Of a stretch of 64,000 nt of DNA, positions 29,233-37,376 are shown piece by piece. A program made the translations under genes and the position numbers. Source of the DNA: a bacterium (lineage in GTDB: Bacteria > Krumholzibacteriota > Krumholzibacteriia > LZORAL124-64-63); NCBI GenBank assembly GCA_016719645.1, contig JADJYS010000001.1, positions 1 through 64,000 on the forward strand, in the 5' to 3' direction. Position 1 is the first letter of the stretch; every line of letters starts with the position of its first letter. Below the pieces are notes generated by a model that saw only the letters and a list, made by a program, of their open reading frames with translations, searched no databases and was not told the DNA's origin.

Positions 29233-30426
29233 TTGCTGCAGCGTTTCGCCGGCCGCGAGCCCGTCGTCGGGCGTTTCCTGGACCTGGAGCGGTCCGGGAC
29301 CCTGGGCCAGAGCTACCTCTTCGTCGGCCCCGAGGGCAGCGGCAAGGAGCTGGCCGCCCTGGAGATCGCCCGGCTGATCAACTGCGCCGACCCCGACGCC
29401 TGCCGCCGGGCGGCCGCGTGCGAGAGCTGCCGCAAGGCGCTCGGCTTCCAGCACCCCGACATCCAGTGGATCTGCCCCGCGCCCGCGTCCCTCGCCGACG
29501 CCGAGGTCGGCGAGCTGCTCGCGGCCAAGGCCGAGGATCCGTTCCACCGGCCGGCCTTCGCCGGCTCCAGCGAGGTGCTGATCGGCGACCCGGACCGCCC
29601 GGGGCCGCTGACCATCCGCTCGCTGCTGCAGTTCCTGCGCCTCAAGCCGTTCCAGGGCCGCCACAAGGTGGCGATCGTCGGCGACGCCCACCGCCTGCGC
29701 GCCGGCGCCGCCAACGCCTTCCTCAAGACGCTCGAGGAGCCGCCGCCCGGCGCGCTGATCCTGCTGCTGTCGAGCCTGCGCGGCGCGGTCCTGCCCACGA
29801 TCCTCTCGCGCTGCCAGCGCGTGGCCTTCGAACCCTACCCGCGCGGGGAGCTGGCGGACCTGCTGTGCGAGCTCTACGGCCTGCCGCCGCAGCAGGCGGC
29901 GCAGGACGCCCTGGCCGCGGACGGGGACGCCCGCCGCGCGGCCCGTTCCCGCCTGACGCTGTCGCGCGCGCTGCGCGCCTGGGCCCGGGAGATCGTCGCC
30001 GGCCTGGACGCCGGCCGCCTCGGCTCGGCCCAGATCGCGGCCGAGATGCTGCACAAGGGCGCGGTGCCGGCGGAGCTGCTGGCCGCGGCCGCGGACGGCG
30101 TGACCCGGCCGGGCGTCGCCAAGGAGCTGTCCGAGCGCCGCGACCGGGCGATTCAGCTTTGCGAGGAGTTGCAACTCCACTACAGTGAAATCCTCGGCTG
30201 CGCGGCGCGCGGCGACGGCTGGGAGCCGCGCCTGCCCCGCGACGCCGCCCTGATCGCGGACCTGGCGGGCCGCCGCACGCCCGACGGCCTGCTGCGCGAC
30301 ATCGCCGCGGTCGAGCAGGCCCGGCGCGAGATCGACCAGAGCCTCAACCTCGGCCTGGTGATGGCCGTGTTGTTCCAGGAGCTGAGCGCCCATGTCCGGA
30401 TGGACCGAGCCGCCGCGCGGGCCTGA
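29233..30426 (+). CDS. holB: DNA polymerase III delta' subunit
   Basis: Clamp-loader subunit of about 397 residues. It has an AAA+ fold with LFVGPEGSGKELAALEIAR (Walker A, residue ~33), a zinc-type cysteine cluster (INCADPDACRRAAACESCRK), IVGDAHRLRAGAANAFLKTLEEPPPGALILLL and the sensor LPTILSRCQRV. In classical delta' the P-loop is degraded; here it is intact, as in many non-enteric HolB proteins. TTG 29233 is chosen for GGAGG 8 nt upstream. holB-ricT-tatD-rsmA is a gene order also known from Firmicutes, which supports the call. It overlaps ricT by 35 nt. Confidence 0.92.
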   Translation: MLQRFAGREPVVGRFLDLERSGTLGQSYLFVGPEGSGKELAALEIARLINCADPDACRRAAACESCRKALGFQHPDIQWICPAPASLADAEVGELLAAKAEDPFHRPAFAGSSEVLIGDPDRPGPLTIRSLLQFLRLKPFQGRHKVAIVGDAHRLRAGAANAFLKTLEEPPPGALILLLSSLRGAVLPTILSRCQRVAFEPYPRGELADLLCELYGLPPQQAAQDALAADGDARRAARSRLTLSRALRAWAREIVAGLDAGRLGSAQIAAEMLHKGAVPAELLAAAADGVTRPGVAKELSERRDRAIQLCEELQLHYSEILGCAARGDGWEPRLPRDAALIADLAGRRTPDGLLRDIAAVEQARREIDQSLNLGLVMAVLFQELSAHVRMDRAAARA

Positions 30427-31420
30427 GCCCGACGACCTCCCGAGCGCGGGGACGCAAGAGGCGCCGTGCGAGGCGCCGTGCGAGGCGCCGCCCGCTGCGC
30501 CGTGCGACGGGGCGGACGTCGCCGCCGCAGCGCCGGCTCCCGGCCCCGACGACCTGGTGATGGTGCAGTTCAAGGGCCACCGCAAGTCCTGCTACCACAA
30601 CCGGCGCGCGGTCGGTCTCGCCGTCGGCGACTACTGCATGGTGGAGGCGGACCGCGGCCGCGACATGGGACGCGTCTGCTACGTGGGCCCCGGCAAGGAC
30701 GCCTGGCGGCGCGAGGCGTCGCGGCAGGGCGTGCTGGCGACCTGCGGCCCCGAGGACCTGCGGCGCCTGCACGAGAACCGCGCCGACGAGTGGGAGTGCT
30801 ACGACATCTGCCTGGAGAAGATCCAGGAGCGGCGCCTCGAGATGGAGCTGGTGACCGTCGAGCGGCAGTTCGACCGCAACAAGATCACCTTCTACTTCAC
30901 GGCCGAGAAGCGCGTCGACTTCCGGCAGCTGGTCAAGGACCTCGCCGCGGTCTTCCGCACCCGCATCGATCTGCGCCAGATCGGCGTGCGCGACGAGGCG
31001 AAGATCAAGGGCGGGCTGGGGATCTGCGGCCGCGAGCTGTGCTGCAGCAGCTTCCTGGGCGAGTTCAGCCCGGTCACCCTGAAGATGGCCAAGGGCCAGC
31101 AGCTGCCGCTGAGTCCCAACAAGCTGTCGGGCCTCTGCGGGCGGCTGCGCTGCTGCCTGTCGTACGAGCACGAGGGGTACCTGGAGTCGCTGTCGCGCAT
31201 GCCGCGCGTCGGGGCCCGCGTGACCACGCCGCGCGGCGAGGGGCGCGTGCGCAAGCTCGACCTGCTGCGCGAGACCGCCGCGGTGCAGCTGGACGAGGGT
31301 TCCCTGACGGTGGAGCTGGGCGCCGCCGAGATGACCTGGGACGCGCGCCAGGACCTGCCGCGCGGCCGGCAGCGGCGGCCGCGCAAGCCCTGCCACCGCG
31401 ACGAGCCGACCGAGCACTAG
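30392..31420 (+). CDS. ricT: PSP1-domain protein RicT (YaaT family)
   Basis: A 342-residue protein starting at ATG 30392 within the end of holB. A low-complexity N terminus (EAPC repeats) precedes the PSP1 domain, with VMVQFKGHRKSCYHN, ERQFDRNKITFYFTAEKRVDFRQLVKDLA, IGVRDEAKIKGGLGICGRELCC and GLCGRLRCCLSYE. In Bacillus RicT acts in a Fe-S-containing complex that promotes mRNA maturation. The cysteine pairs here match that family. The role in this lineage is not established. Downstream are tatD and rsmA. Confidence 0.92.
   Translation: MSGWTEPPRGPEPDDLPSAGTQEAPCEAPCEAPPAAPCDGADVAAAAPAPGPDDLVMVQFKGHRKSCYHNRRAVGLAVGDYCMVEADRGRDMGRVCYVGPGKDAWRREASRQGVLATCGPEDLRRLHENRADEWECYDICLEKIQERRLEMELVTVERQFDRNKITFYFTAEKRVDFRQLVKDLAAVFRTRIDLRQIGVRDEAKIKGGLGICGRELCCSSFLGEFSPVTLKMAKGQQLPLSPNKLSGLCGRLRCCLSYEHEGYLESLSRMPRVGARVTTPRGEGRVRKLDLLRETAAVQLDEGSLTVELGAAEMTWDARQDLPRGRQRRPRKPCHRDEPTEH
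30458..30505 (+). repeat. Four tandem 12-bp repeats in the ricT 5' coding region
   Basis: GAGGCGCCGTGC is repeated twice exactly and twice with changes, encoding EAPC-EAPC-EAPP-AAPC in the disordered N terminus. Repeat number could vary without breaking the frame. Confidence 0.8.
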
Positions 31421-31469
31421 ACGTCCGCTCCGGCCCCCGGGCCGCGCGCCACCCGTCCCCGGAGGACGC

Positions 31470-32273
31470 TTGTACACCGACACCCACCTGCACCTGGACC
31501 GCCGCGAGTTCGCCGGCGAGATCGACGCGGTCCTGGCCAGGGCGCAGGCCGCGGGCGTCACGCGCCTGATCAACATCGGCTACGACCTGCCCAGCAGCGA
31601 GGCCTCGGTGGCGCTGGCCGCCGGCGACGACCGCCTGCGGGCCGCGGTCGGCGTCCACCCGCACGACGCGCTGGCGATCGCCGACGCGGCGGGGGAGGTG
31701 ACGCCCGCCGGCGAGCGCGCCCTGGCGCGCCTGGCCGAGCTGGCCGCCGACCCGCGCGTGGTCGCGATCGGCGAGATCGGCCTGGACTTCTACCGCGACC
31801 TGTCGCCGCGGCCCGCCCAGCGCGCGGCCCTGCGGGCCCAGCTCGCGCTGGCGGCGCGCCTCGACCTGCCGGTGGTGCTGCACGTGCGCGACGCCCAGGA
31901 CGACATCGTCGCGGAGCTCGAGGCGGCGGGCGTGCCGGCGCGGGGCGGCATCCTGCACAGCTTCGCCGGCGGGGCCGGCCACGCCGCCTGGGGCGTGGCG
32001 CACGGCTTCCTGCTGGGGATCGGCGGCCCGGTGACGTACCGCAACAGCGGCCTGCCGGAGGTCCTGGCCGGCGTCGCGCCGGAGCACCTGGTCCTGGAGA
32101 CCGACGCGCCCTGGCTGCCGCCGGTGCCGCACCGCGGCGGCCGCAACGAGCCCGCCTACCTGCCGCTGACGGCGGCGCGGGTCGCGGAGATCTGCGGGAT
32201 CGCGGCGCCGGAACTGGCCCGCGTCACCGGGGCCAACGTCGACCGCCTGTGCGGCGCGCGGGGGTGGGCGTGA
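31470..32273 (+). CDS. tatD: TatD-family metal-dependent DNase
   Basis: A 267-residue TIM-barrel hydrolase. Metal and active-site motifs are YTDTHLHLD, VGVHPHDA, IGEIGLDFYRD, VVLHVRDA, GILHSFAGG and LETDAPWLPP. The likely activity is 3'-5' exonuclease or deoxyribonuclease on damaged DNA. TTG 31470 follows GGAGGA. The stop overlaps rsmA as GTGA, as in the conserved tatD-ksgA neighbourhood of other bacteria. Confidence 0.94.
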   Translation: MYTDTHLHLDRREFAGEIDAVLARAQAAGVTRLINIGYDLPSSEASVALAAGDDRLRAAVGVHPHDALAIADAAGEVTPAGERALARLAELAADPRVVAIGEIGLDFYRDLSPRPAQRAALRAQLALAARLDLPVVLHVRDAQDDIVAELEAAGVPARGGILHSFAGGAGHAAWGVAHGFLLGIGGPVTYRNSGLPEVLAGVAPEHLVLETDAPWLPPVPHRGGRNEPAYLPLTAARVAEICGIAAPELARVTGANVDRLCGARGWA

Positions 32274-33121
32274 GCGAACCCCTGAACCGCAGCCAGCTCG
32301 AACTGCTGCGCGCCCACGACGTGCGCCCGGTCAAGCGCCGGGGGCAGAACTTCCTGCTGGACGGGAACCTGGCGCGGGCCATCGCGGCCGACTGCCTGGA
32401 ACTCGGTCCCGACGTCCTGGAACTCGGGGCCGGGGGCGGGGCGTTGACCTTCCCGTTGCTGGAGGCCGGGGCCCGGGTGACCGCGGTCGAGGTGGACCGG
32501 CACCTCTGCGACCTGTTGCGCGCCGAGACCGCCGGACGGGAACGATTCCGGCTGGTGGAGGCCGATATCGCCCGTCTGGACTGGCCGGCTGTCCTGGATC
32601 TGGCCGGTTCCCGGCCCGTGGTGGCCGGGAACCTGCCCTACGTCCTGACCAGCGAGGTGCTGTTCGCGCTCATCGACCACCGGCGCCGCGTGGCCGGGGC
32701 GGTCTTCATGATCCAGCGCGAGGTGGCCGCGCGGCTGGCCGCGGGGCCGGGCAGCAAGGAGTACGGCGTGCTGGCGGTGGTTTTGGGTTCGCTGTTCGCG
32801 GTCGAGGTGCGCCGGCAGGTGCCGGCGGCGGTGTTCTGGCCCCGCCCCGACGTGGTGTCGGCCGTGGTCGTGCTGCGGCCGCGGCCGGACGTCTGGGAGG
32901 ACGCGGAGCTGACGCGCTTCCGCGCCCTGGTCAAGGGGCTCTTCCAGCAGCGGCGCAAGCGCACGGCCACCGTCCTGCGCTCGCTGTGCGGCGTCGACGA
33001 GACGACGGCGGCCGGCTGGTGCCGCGCCGCGGGCGTGGACCCCGACGCGCGGCCCGAGCAGGCCCCGCGCGAGGCCCTGCGCGAGCTGGCCCGGCTCATC
33101 CCCGAGGAGGGTGGACGTTGA
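32270..33121 (+). CDS. rsmA: 16S rRNA dimethyladenosine transferase
   Basis: SAM-dependent enzyme (KsgA) that dimethylates two adjacent adenosines in helix 45 of 16S rRNA. The 283-residue protein has RRGQNFLLDGNLARAI, the SAM site VLELGAGGGALTFPL, and the catalytic PVVAGNLPYVLTSEVLF (NLPY). The C-terminal domain begins near residue 195 with FWPRPDVVSAVVVL and has GLFQQRRKRTATVL. GTG 32270 overlaps the tatD stop. The following gene begins with a TTG overlapping the rsmA stop (TTGA). Confidence 0.95.
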   Translation: MSEPLNRSQLELLRAHDVRPVKRRGQNFLLDGNLARAIAADCLELGPDVLELGAGGGALTFPLLEAGARVTAVEVDRHLCDLLRAETAGRERFRLVEADIARLDWPAVLDLAGSRPVVAGNLPYVLTSEVLFALIDHRRRVAGAVFMIQREVAARLAAGPGSKEYGVLAVVLGSLFAVEVRRQVPAAVFWPRPDVVSAVVVLRPRPDVWEDAELTRFRALVKGLFQQRRKRTATVLRSLCGVDETTAAGWCRAAGVDPDARPEQAPREALRELARLIPEEGGR

Positions 33122-35181
33122 GGTGCAGGCCGGGTCAGGTGATCGCCGCCGCGCTGGCGCTGTGCTGGCTGCTGGCCGCCGCGGGCGGCGCGGCGCAGGA
33201 GGCGTCCGAGGACACGACCGGGACGGCCGCGGCCGACAGCGCCGCCGCCGACGGGGGCCCGGCCCTGAGCGAGCTGCAGCGGCTGCTGGCCGAAGCCCGG
33301 GCCGCGGCGGCGGACACCACCCTGACGGGCGGCACGCCCTACCTGCTGCGCTGGCAGCGGAGCACCAAGGCCTCGGTGCGGGCCCAGATGCAGAAGGTCG
33401 ACTGGCAGGGCGGCCTGACCAACAACTTCGCGCTGCGCGACATGAGCACCGTCGGCCTCAGCCTCGAGACCGCGCACGAGGACTACCGGTCGCAGGAGAA
33501 GCTCGTCGACCGCCGCAACGGTTCGCTCACCTACGCCACCGACCCGCAGCGCAGCCTGCTCGGCAGCCTCTCGCTGGCGCAGAACTGGAGCCGCGACGAG
33601 GTCACCAACTCCACCGGCCTGACCAACGCGAACGAGCGCGACGTGCGCACGGCCAACGCCCTGGTCCAGCGCCGGGACCTGGGCCTGCTCGGGGCGCTGC
33701 ACAACCTGGACGTGCGCGGCACCTTCACCGAGCAGCGGGCCGAGCAGATCGGCATGCGCAACGACATCTCCGAGGGCCAGCTCGACGGCGCCCTGCGCAC
33801 GAAGGTCGCGGCCGGGGACTGGCTCGTCGTGCAGACGGGCCTGTACGGCGCGACCCAGAGCGGCGAGCGCTCCCTGGGTCTGCAGACGAACCCCTCCAGC
33901 ACCAGCGGCGACACCCTGCGCGCCGGCGCCTACTTCGACCGGGGCTTCTGGCGCGGCGGCTTCACGGTGACGAGCTCGAACTTCGACAAGCGCTACCTCG
34001 ACTACAAGCGCAACGCCAACGGCATCGTCGACACCATCGGCGCCGTCGAGAAGATCGTGCAGGAGCTGGAGAGCGACGACGCGGTGACCCTCGCCTGGGA
34101 CAACGTCGTGCGCGTGTGGGGCCTGAGCTTCGGGGCCAAGCTGGCGCGGGACATGTCGCAGAACGGCTTCCGGGCCAGCGGCGTCGGCACCCGCGAGCGC
34201 CACCAGGACCGCGCCGCCTTCGACCTGGGCTTCCGGCCGACCCGCCTGGACTCCGTCCAGTTCCAGTACACCTACCTGTGGAAGTGGGACGACCAGCGCT
34301 TCAAGGGCGCCACCAACTCGCGCGGCCGGCAGATCTCCCAGTCCCGCGACTTCAAGTTCAACTGGGTCCACGACCTCTTCCGGCGCACCGACCTGCGCCT
34401 GTCCTTCGCGACCGGCCTGTCGCAGGAGATCGCCGAGCGCATGTTCAACCAGAACGACCGCGACCGGCTCGAGACCTCGCTGAACCTCAAGACCGACACG
34501 ACCTTCGACAACGGCTTCAAGGTGAGCCTGGCCTTCGACGCCCGCCACCTCGAGGACATCTCGATCCGGCGCGAGCGGTCGGCCAACAACAGCCTCAAGG
34601 ACACCTACGAGGTCTCCCCGGGCTACGCCTGGCCGGTGGCGCCCTGGCTGGACGTGGCCCAGAGCTTCCGCGTCTGGATCCAGTTCTCGGACTACGTCTA
34701 CTCCGGGTTCGAGGGCATCGACAAGCTGGACGACTACAACAAGCGCGGCAACCTCAACACCCGGGTGTCGATCAAGGTGAGCAGCCGCCTGCGCGTGACC
34801 CTGCGCCACGACTTCGACGTCAAGTCCAACGCCAAGAAGTCGCGCTCCGACGCCGCCGGCCGCTCGTTCTACAGCCGCGAGCAGACCCAGGACAACTCCA
34901 AGGTCGACGTCAGCCTGACCTACAAGCCGACCCCCTGGCTGACCCTGGACGGAACCACCTACCAGTCGCGCGACTTCAAGCAGACCTTCGGCGCCCGCGA
35001 GACCGAGACCGAGCGTTTCAGCGGGCAGGTGAGCGTGGGCGGGCAGATCGAGCTGGCGAACAAGGACCGATCGCGCACCCTGAAGGCCGGCGTCCACCGC
35101 TTCTTCGCCCACGGACCGAGCGTCCAGGCCTACAACAGCGAGTACTGGGACGCCGACATCCAGGTGAACTGGAGATTCTGA
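33118..35181 (+). CDS. Outer-membrane beta-barrel protein of unknown function
   Basis: A 687-residue protein with a signal peptide (VIAAALALCWLLAAAGGAAQ). Residues about 60-687 are dominated by alternating amphipathic beta strands typical of large barrels (YLLRWQRSTKASVRAQM, GLLGALHNLDVRGTFTEQ, WRGGFTVTSSNF, VDVSLTYKPTPWLTLDGTTY). The chain ends DIQVNWRF, with the C-terminal Phe favoured by the BAM complex. There is no TonB box or plug domain, so it is not a classical receptor. TTG 33118 has GGAGGG 6 nt upstream and overlaps the rsmA stop. The next lipoprotein gene overlaps its stop by one base and may encode a partner. Confidence 0.75.
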   Translation: MRCRPGQVIAAALALCWLLAAAGGAAQEASEDTTGTAAADSAAADGGPALSELQRLLAEARAAAADTTLTGGTPYLLRWQRSTKASVRAQMQKVDWQGGLTNNFALRDMSTVGLSLETAHEDYRSQEKLVDRRNGSLTYATDPQRSLLGSLSLAQNWSRDEVTNSTGLTNANERDVRTANALVQRRDLGLLGALHNLDVRGTFTEQRAEQIGMRNDISEGQLDGALRTKVAAGDWLVVQTGLYGATQSGERSLGLQTNPSSTSGDTLRAGAYFDRGFWRGGFTVTSSNFDKRYLDYKRNANGIVDTIGAVEKIVQELESDDAVTLAWDNVVRVWGLSFGAKLARDMSQNGFRASGVGTRERHQDRAAFDLGFRPTRLDSVQFQYTYLWKWDDQRFKGATNSRGRQISQSRDFKFNWVHDLFRRTDLRLSFATGLSQEIAERMFNQNDRDRLETSLNLKTDTTFDNGFKVSLAFDARHLEDISIRRERSANNSLKDTYEVSPGYAWPVAPWLDVAQSFRVWIQFSDYVYSGFEGIDKLDDYNKRGNLNTRVSIKVSSRLRVTLRHDFDVKSNAKKSRSDAAGRSFYSREQTQDNSKVDVSLTYKPTPWLTLDGTTYQSRDFKQTFGARETETERFSGQVSVGGQIELANKDRSRTLKAGVHRFFAHGPSVQAYNSEYWDADIQVNWRF

Positions 35182-35807
35182 TGACCCTCTATCGCCGGGG
35201 CTCGTTTCTTGCTATAATGATCACGTCCCTGACGCTGGGGCTGGTCCCCATGTCCGGCTGCCTGTTTGAGCCCCGGGACGCGGAGCCTCCCACGGGCGGC
35301 TCGATCACGTACCTGGACCAGTCTTCGCCGGGAAACGTGCTGGCGAACCTGGAAACGGCGTTCCAGAACCGGGACGCCGCGGGCTACGACCGCCAGATCG
35401 CCGCGGAGTTCAGCTACGAGCCGGACGCGGACACCGAGGCCTCGTACCCCGACGTGGATTGGGAAGCCTGGAACCGGGAGACCGAAATCGCGTTCATCCA
35501 GAGCTTCTTCAACAACGTGGACGGGATCGCGGCGGACCTGAATGCGGTGGAGATCCAGGAAGGCGTCGAGGGAACGACGGCGGAATTCATCGAGATCTAC
35601 GCCGTCACGGTGACCGAGAGCGGGGGCGCCGTCCCCTACCGGGCCCGGGCGACCTTCAACTTCCGCCTCGACGGCACCTTCTGGGTGCTGACGCGCTGGT
35701 TCGACGAGCAGGGAGAGACGGACCCCGGGACCCAGACCTCGCTGCCCACGCTGGGGCAGCGCCGGGGTGCCTTCGCCGCATCGGGAGGTGGCAAAGCGAG
35801 CGGTTGA
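35181..35807 (+). CDS. Lipoprotein with a SnoaL/NTF2-like domain
   Basis: A 208-residue protein starting at ATG 35181 (TGATG overlap with the barrel gene). It has a lipoprotein signal (LTLGLVPMSGC, Cys27). Residues about 45-190 look like an NTF2-type cone: VLANLETAFQNRDAAGYDRQ as the first helix, WNRETEIAFIQSFFNNVDG, then strands ending YRARATFNFRLDGTFWVLTRWFDE. It shares the layout, though little sequence, with the two lipoproteins that follow. Co-expression with the barrel is likely; function is unknown. Confidence 0.72.
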   Translation: MTLYRRGSFLAIMITSLTLGLVPMSGCLFEPRDAEPPTGGSITYLDQSSPGNVLANLETAFQNRDAAGYDRQIAAEFSYEPDADTEASYPDVDWEAWNRETEIAFIQSFFNNVDGIAADLNAVEIQEGVEGTTAEFIEIYAVTVTESGGAVPYRARATFNFRLDGTFWVLTRWFDEQGETDPGTQTSLPTLGQRRGAFAASGGGKASG

Positions 35808-35818
35808 TATGCTATGAT
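35789..35818 (+). promoter_or_regulatory. Putative promoter of the first tandem lipoprotein gene
   Basis: TGGCAA (35789-35794), 18-nt spacer, TATGAT (35813-35818), overlapping the end of the upstream gene. The ~100-nt leader contains a 7-bp hairpin (35846-35862). Confidence 0.4.
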
Positions 35819-35923
35819 CTGTCCCTACATCGACGAGCAGATCCGCCCCGCCGCCGGCGGGGAGCGACGATTCAGCGCGTGCGGCGCGCCCGGCGCGCCA
35901 CTTGAGATCCGGAGGTGACCATC

Positions 35924-36535
35924 ATGCGAAGCCACAACCGACTGCTTTCCAGCCTGGCGGCCGCGGCGGCCCTGGTCGTCCTGGCCAGCGGTTGCATCTT
36001 TTCCCCGGAGGACGATCCCGATCCCGTCCCGCCGCCACCCGTGACGTACCCGTTCCCGGACACCTACGAGAAGCTCATGACGAACTTCAGGAACGCGTAC
36101 GACAGCATGAACATCGACGAGTACCGCAACGTCCTGCACACCGGCTACATCTTCGTCTTCGCCGACGGCAGCCCGGCGGCCCCGACCACCGGCATCTACA
36201 CGCGCGAAGAGGACCTGCAGTCCACCACCCGCATGTTCAACGGCGAGCAGGGGCAGGACCTCGAGGGCGTCGTGAAGCCGGGCGTGCGCGACATCGAGTT
36301 CTCCCAGCTGCTGCGCCTGACCGACTGGGAGGAGGTGCCGGAGACGGACCTCTACTTCCCGGGCGCCTACCGCGCGCTGTACGACGTGCGGGTCGTCTTC
36401 GACCTGAACACCGAATCGACGAACACCATCACGATCGATTCGCAGCAGCTGTTCTACCTGAAGTCCATCGACGAGGAGCAGGACGACGGCAGCACCAAGA
36501 CGCACTACTACCTGATCGGGCAGCAGGACCTGTAG
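35924..36535 (+). CDS. Tandem paralogous lipoprotein, copy 1 (NTF2-like)
   Basis: A 203-residue protein; ATG 35924 lies 8 nt after GGAGGTG. It has a lipoprotein signal (ALVVLASGC, Cys24). The mature part starts with a Pro/Asp-rich linker and TYPFPDTYEKLMTNFRNAYDSMN, which resembles the first helix of NTF2-like domains. It shares GEQGQDLxGxVKPGVRDIEF, REEDLQSTTRMF, YFPGAxRALYDVR and the C-terminal IGQQDL/VGQQDL with the next gene. No known enzyme motif is visible. Confidence 0.7.
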   Translation: MRSHNRLLSSLAAAAALVVLASGCIFSPEDDPDPVPPPPVTYPFPDTYEKLMTNFRNAYDSMNIDEYRNVLHTGYIFVFADGSPAAPTTGIYTREEDLQSTTRMFNGEQGQDLEGVVKPGVRDIEFSQLLRLTDWEEVPETDLYFPGAYRALYDVRVVFDLNTESTNTITIDSQQLFYLKSIDEEQDDGSTKTHYYLIGQQDL

Positions 36536-36582
36536 CCCGGCCGGGCAGCGCGGCGGGCCGCGTGACGCTGATCGAGATCGAG

Positions 36583-36613
36583 GGGGGGCGCCGGGCGCCC
36601 CCCTTGCCTTTTC
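36583..36613 (+). terminator. Intrinsic terminator after lipoprotein copy 1
   Basis: A 9-bp G/C stem (36583-36591 with 36595-36603), loop CGG, followed by TTGCCTTTT. Confidence 0.65.
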
Positions 36614-36626
36614 CCGCTCGCCCGGC

Positions 36627-36655
36627 TGGCGCGCCGGATCCCGATCTGCTAGGAT
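36627..36655 (+). promoter_or_regulatory. Putative promoter of lipoprotein copy 2
   Basis: TGGCGC (36627-36632), 17-nt spacer, TAGGAT (36650-36655), 62 nt before the ATG and just after the terminator of copy 1. Confidence 0.4.
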
Positions 36656-36717
36656 CGGTCCCATCTCAGAACGGATGGTCCCCCGCTCCGCACCTTCAGC
36701 TTTGGAGGTCCCCTTCC

Positions 36718-37323
36718 ATGCGCCGCTCCGAAACCAGGCTGCTCTCCGTGTTCGCCGCCGCCGCCCTGCTCGCGCTGACCGGCGGCTGCTTCAGCTCCGG
36801 TGACCCCGCGGAACCCGACCCGCCGGACCCGACGTACCCGTTCCCCGGCACCGCCGAGCAGCTCATGGCCAACTTCAAGCAGGCCTACGACCTCATGAAC
36901 GCGGCGCGGTACGCCGAGGCGCTGCACGAGGACTTCCTCTTCATCTTCCAGGACGGCAGCTCGGCGGCGCCGCCGTCCGGCGTCTTCACGCGCGAGGAGG
37001 ACCTGCAGTCCACCACGCGCATGTTCAGAGGCGAGCAGGGGCAGGACCTGGATGGCATCGTGAAGCCGGGCGTGCGCGACATCGAGTTCACGCAGCTGGA
37101 GCGCCTGACCGACTGGGAGGACGTGGACGGGGACGACCTCTACTTCCCGGGCGCCATGCGTGCGCTGTACGATGTGCGGATCGTCTTCATCCTGGACACC
37201 GAATCGCTCAACACGATCACGATCGACTGCCAGCAGCTCTTCTACGTGGAGCCCGTCACCGAGCCGGTCGACGGCGGCGGCACCCGGGAGCGCTACTACC
37301 TGGTCGGCCAGCAGGATCTCTGA
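36718..37323 (+). CDS. Tandem paralogous lipoprotein, copy 2 (NTF2-like)
   Basis: A 201-residue protein with a lipoprotein signal (AAALLALTGGC, Cys24) and GGAGG 9 nt before ATG 36718. It is aligned over its whole length with copy 1: TYPFPGTAEQLMANFKQAYDLMN, TREEDLQSTTRMFRGEQGQ, LDGIVKPGVRDIEFTQLERL, DLYFPGAMRALYDVRIVF and LVGQQDL. Most differences are conservative, indicating an old duplication under constraint. The copies have separate putative promoters, so they may be expressed under different conditions. Confidence 0.7.
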   Translation: MRRSETRLLSVFAAAALLALTGGCFSSGDPAEPDPPDPTYPFPGTAEQLMANFKQAYDLMNAARYAEALHEDFLFIFQDGSSAAPPSGVFTREEDLQSTTRMFRGEQGQDLDGIVKPGVRDIEFTQLERLTDWEDVDGDDLYFPGAMRALYDVRIVFILDTESLNTITIDCQQLFYVEPVTEPVDGGGTRERYYLVGQQDL

Positions 37324-37342
37324 GCCGCCGCCGCCGTTTCGG

Positions 37343-37370
37343 TGGACAATTGCGGTCCCGTGCGTATCGT
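37343..37370 (+). promoter_or_regulatory. Putative promoter of the deacetylase gene, suggesting a leaderless transcript
   Basis: TGGACA (37343-37348), 16-nt spacer, TATCGT (37365-37370). The ATG is only 6 nt further, where transcription would normally start, and no ribosome-binding site is present. Confidence 0.45.
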
Positions 37371-37376
37371 GGCCGC

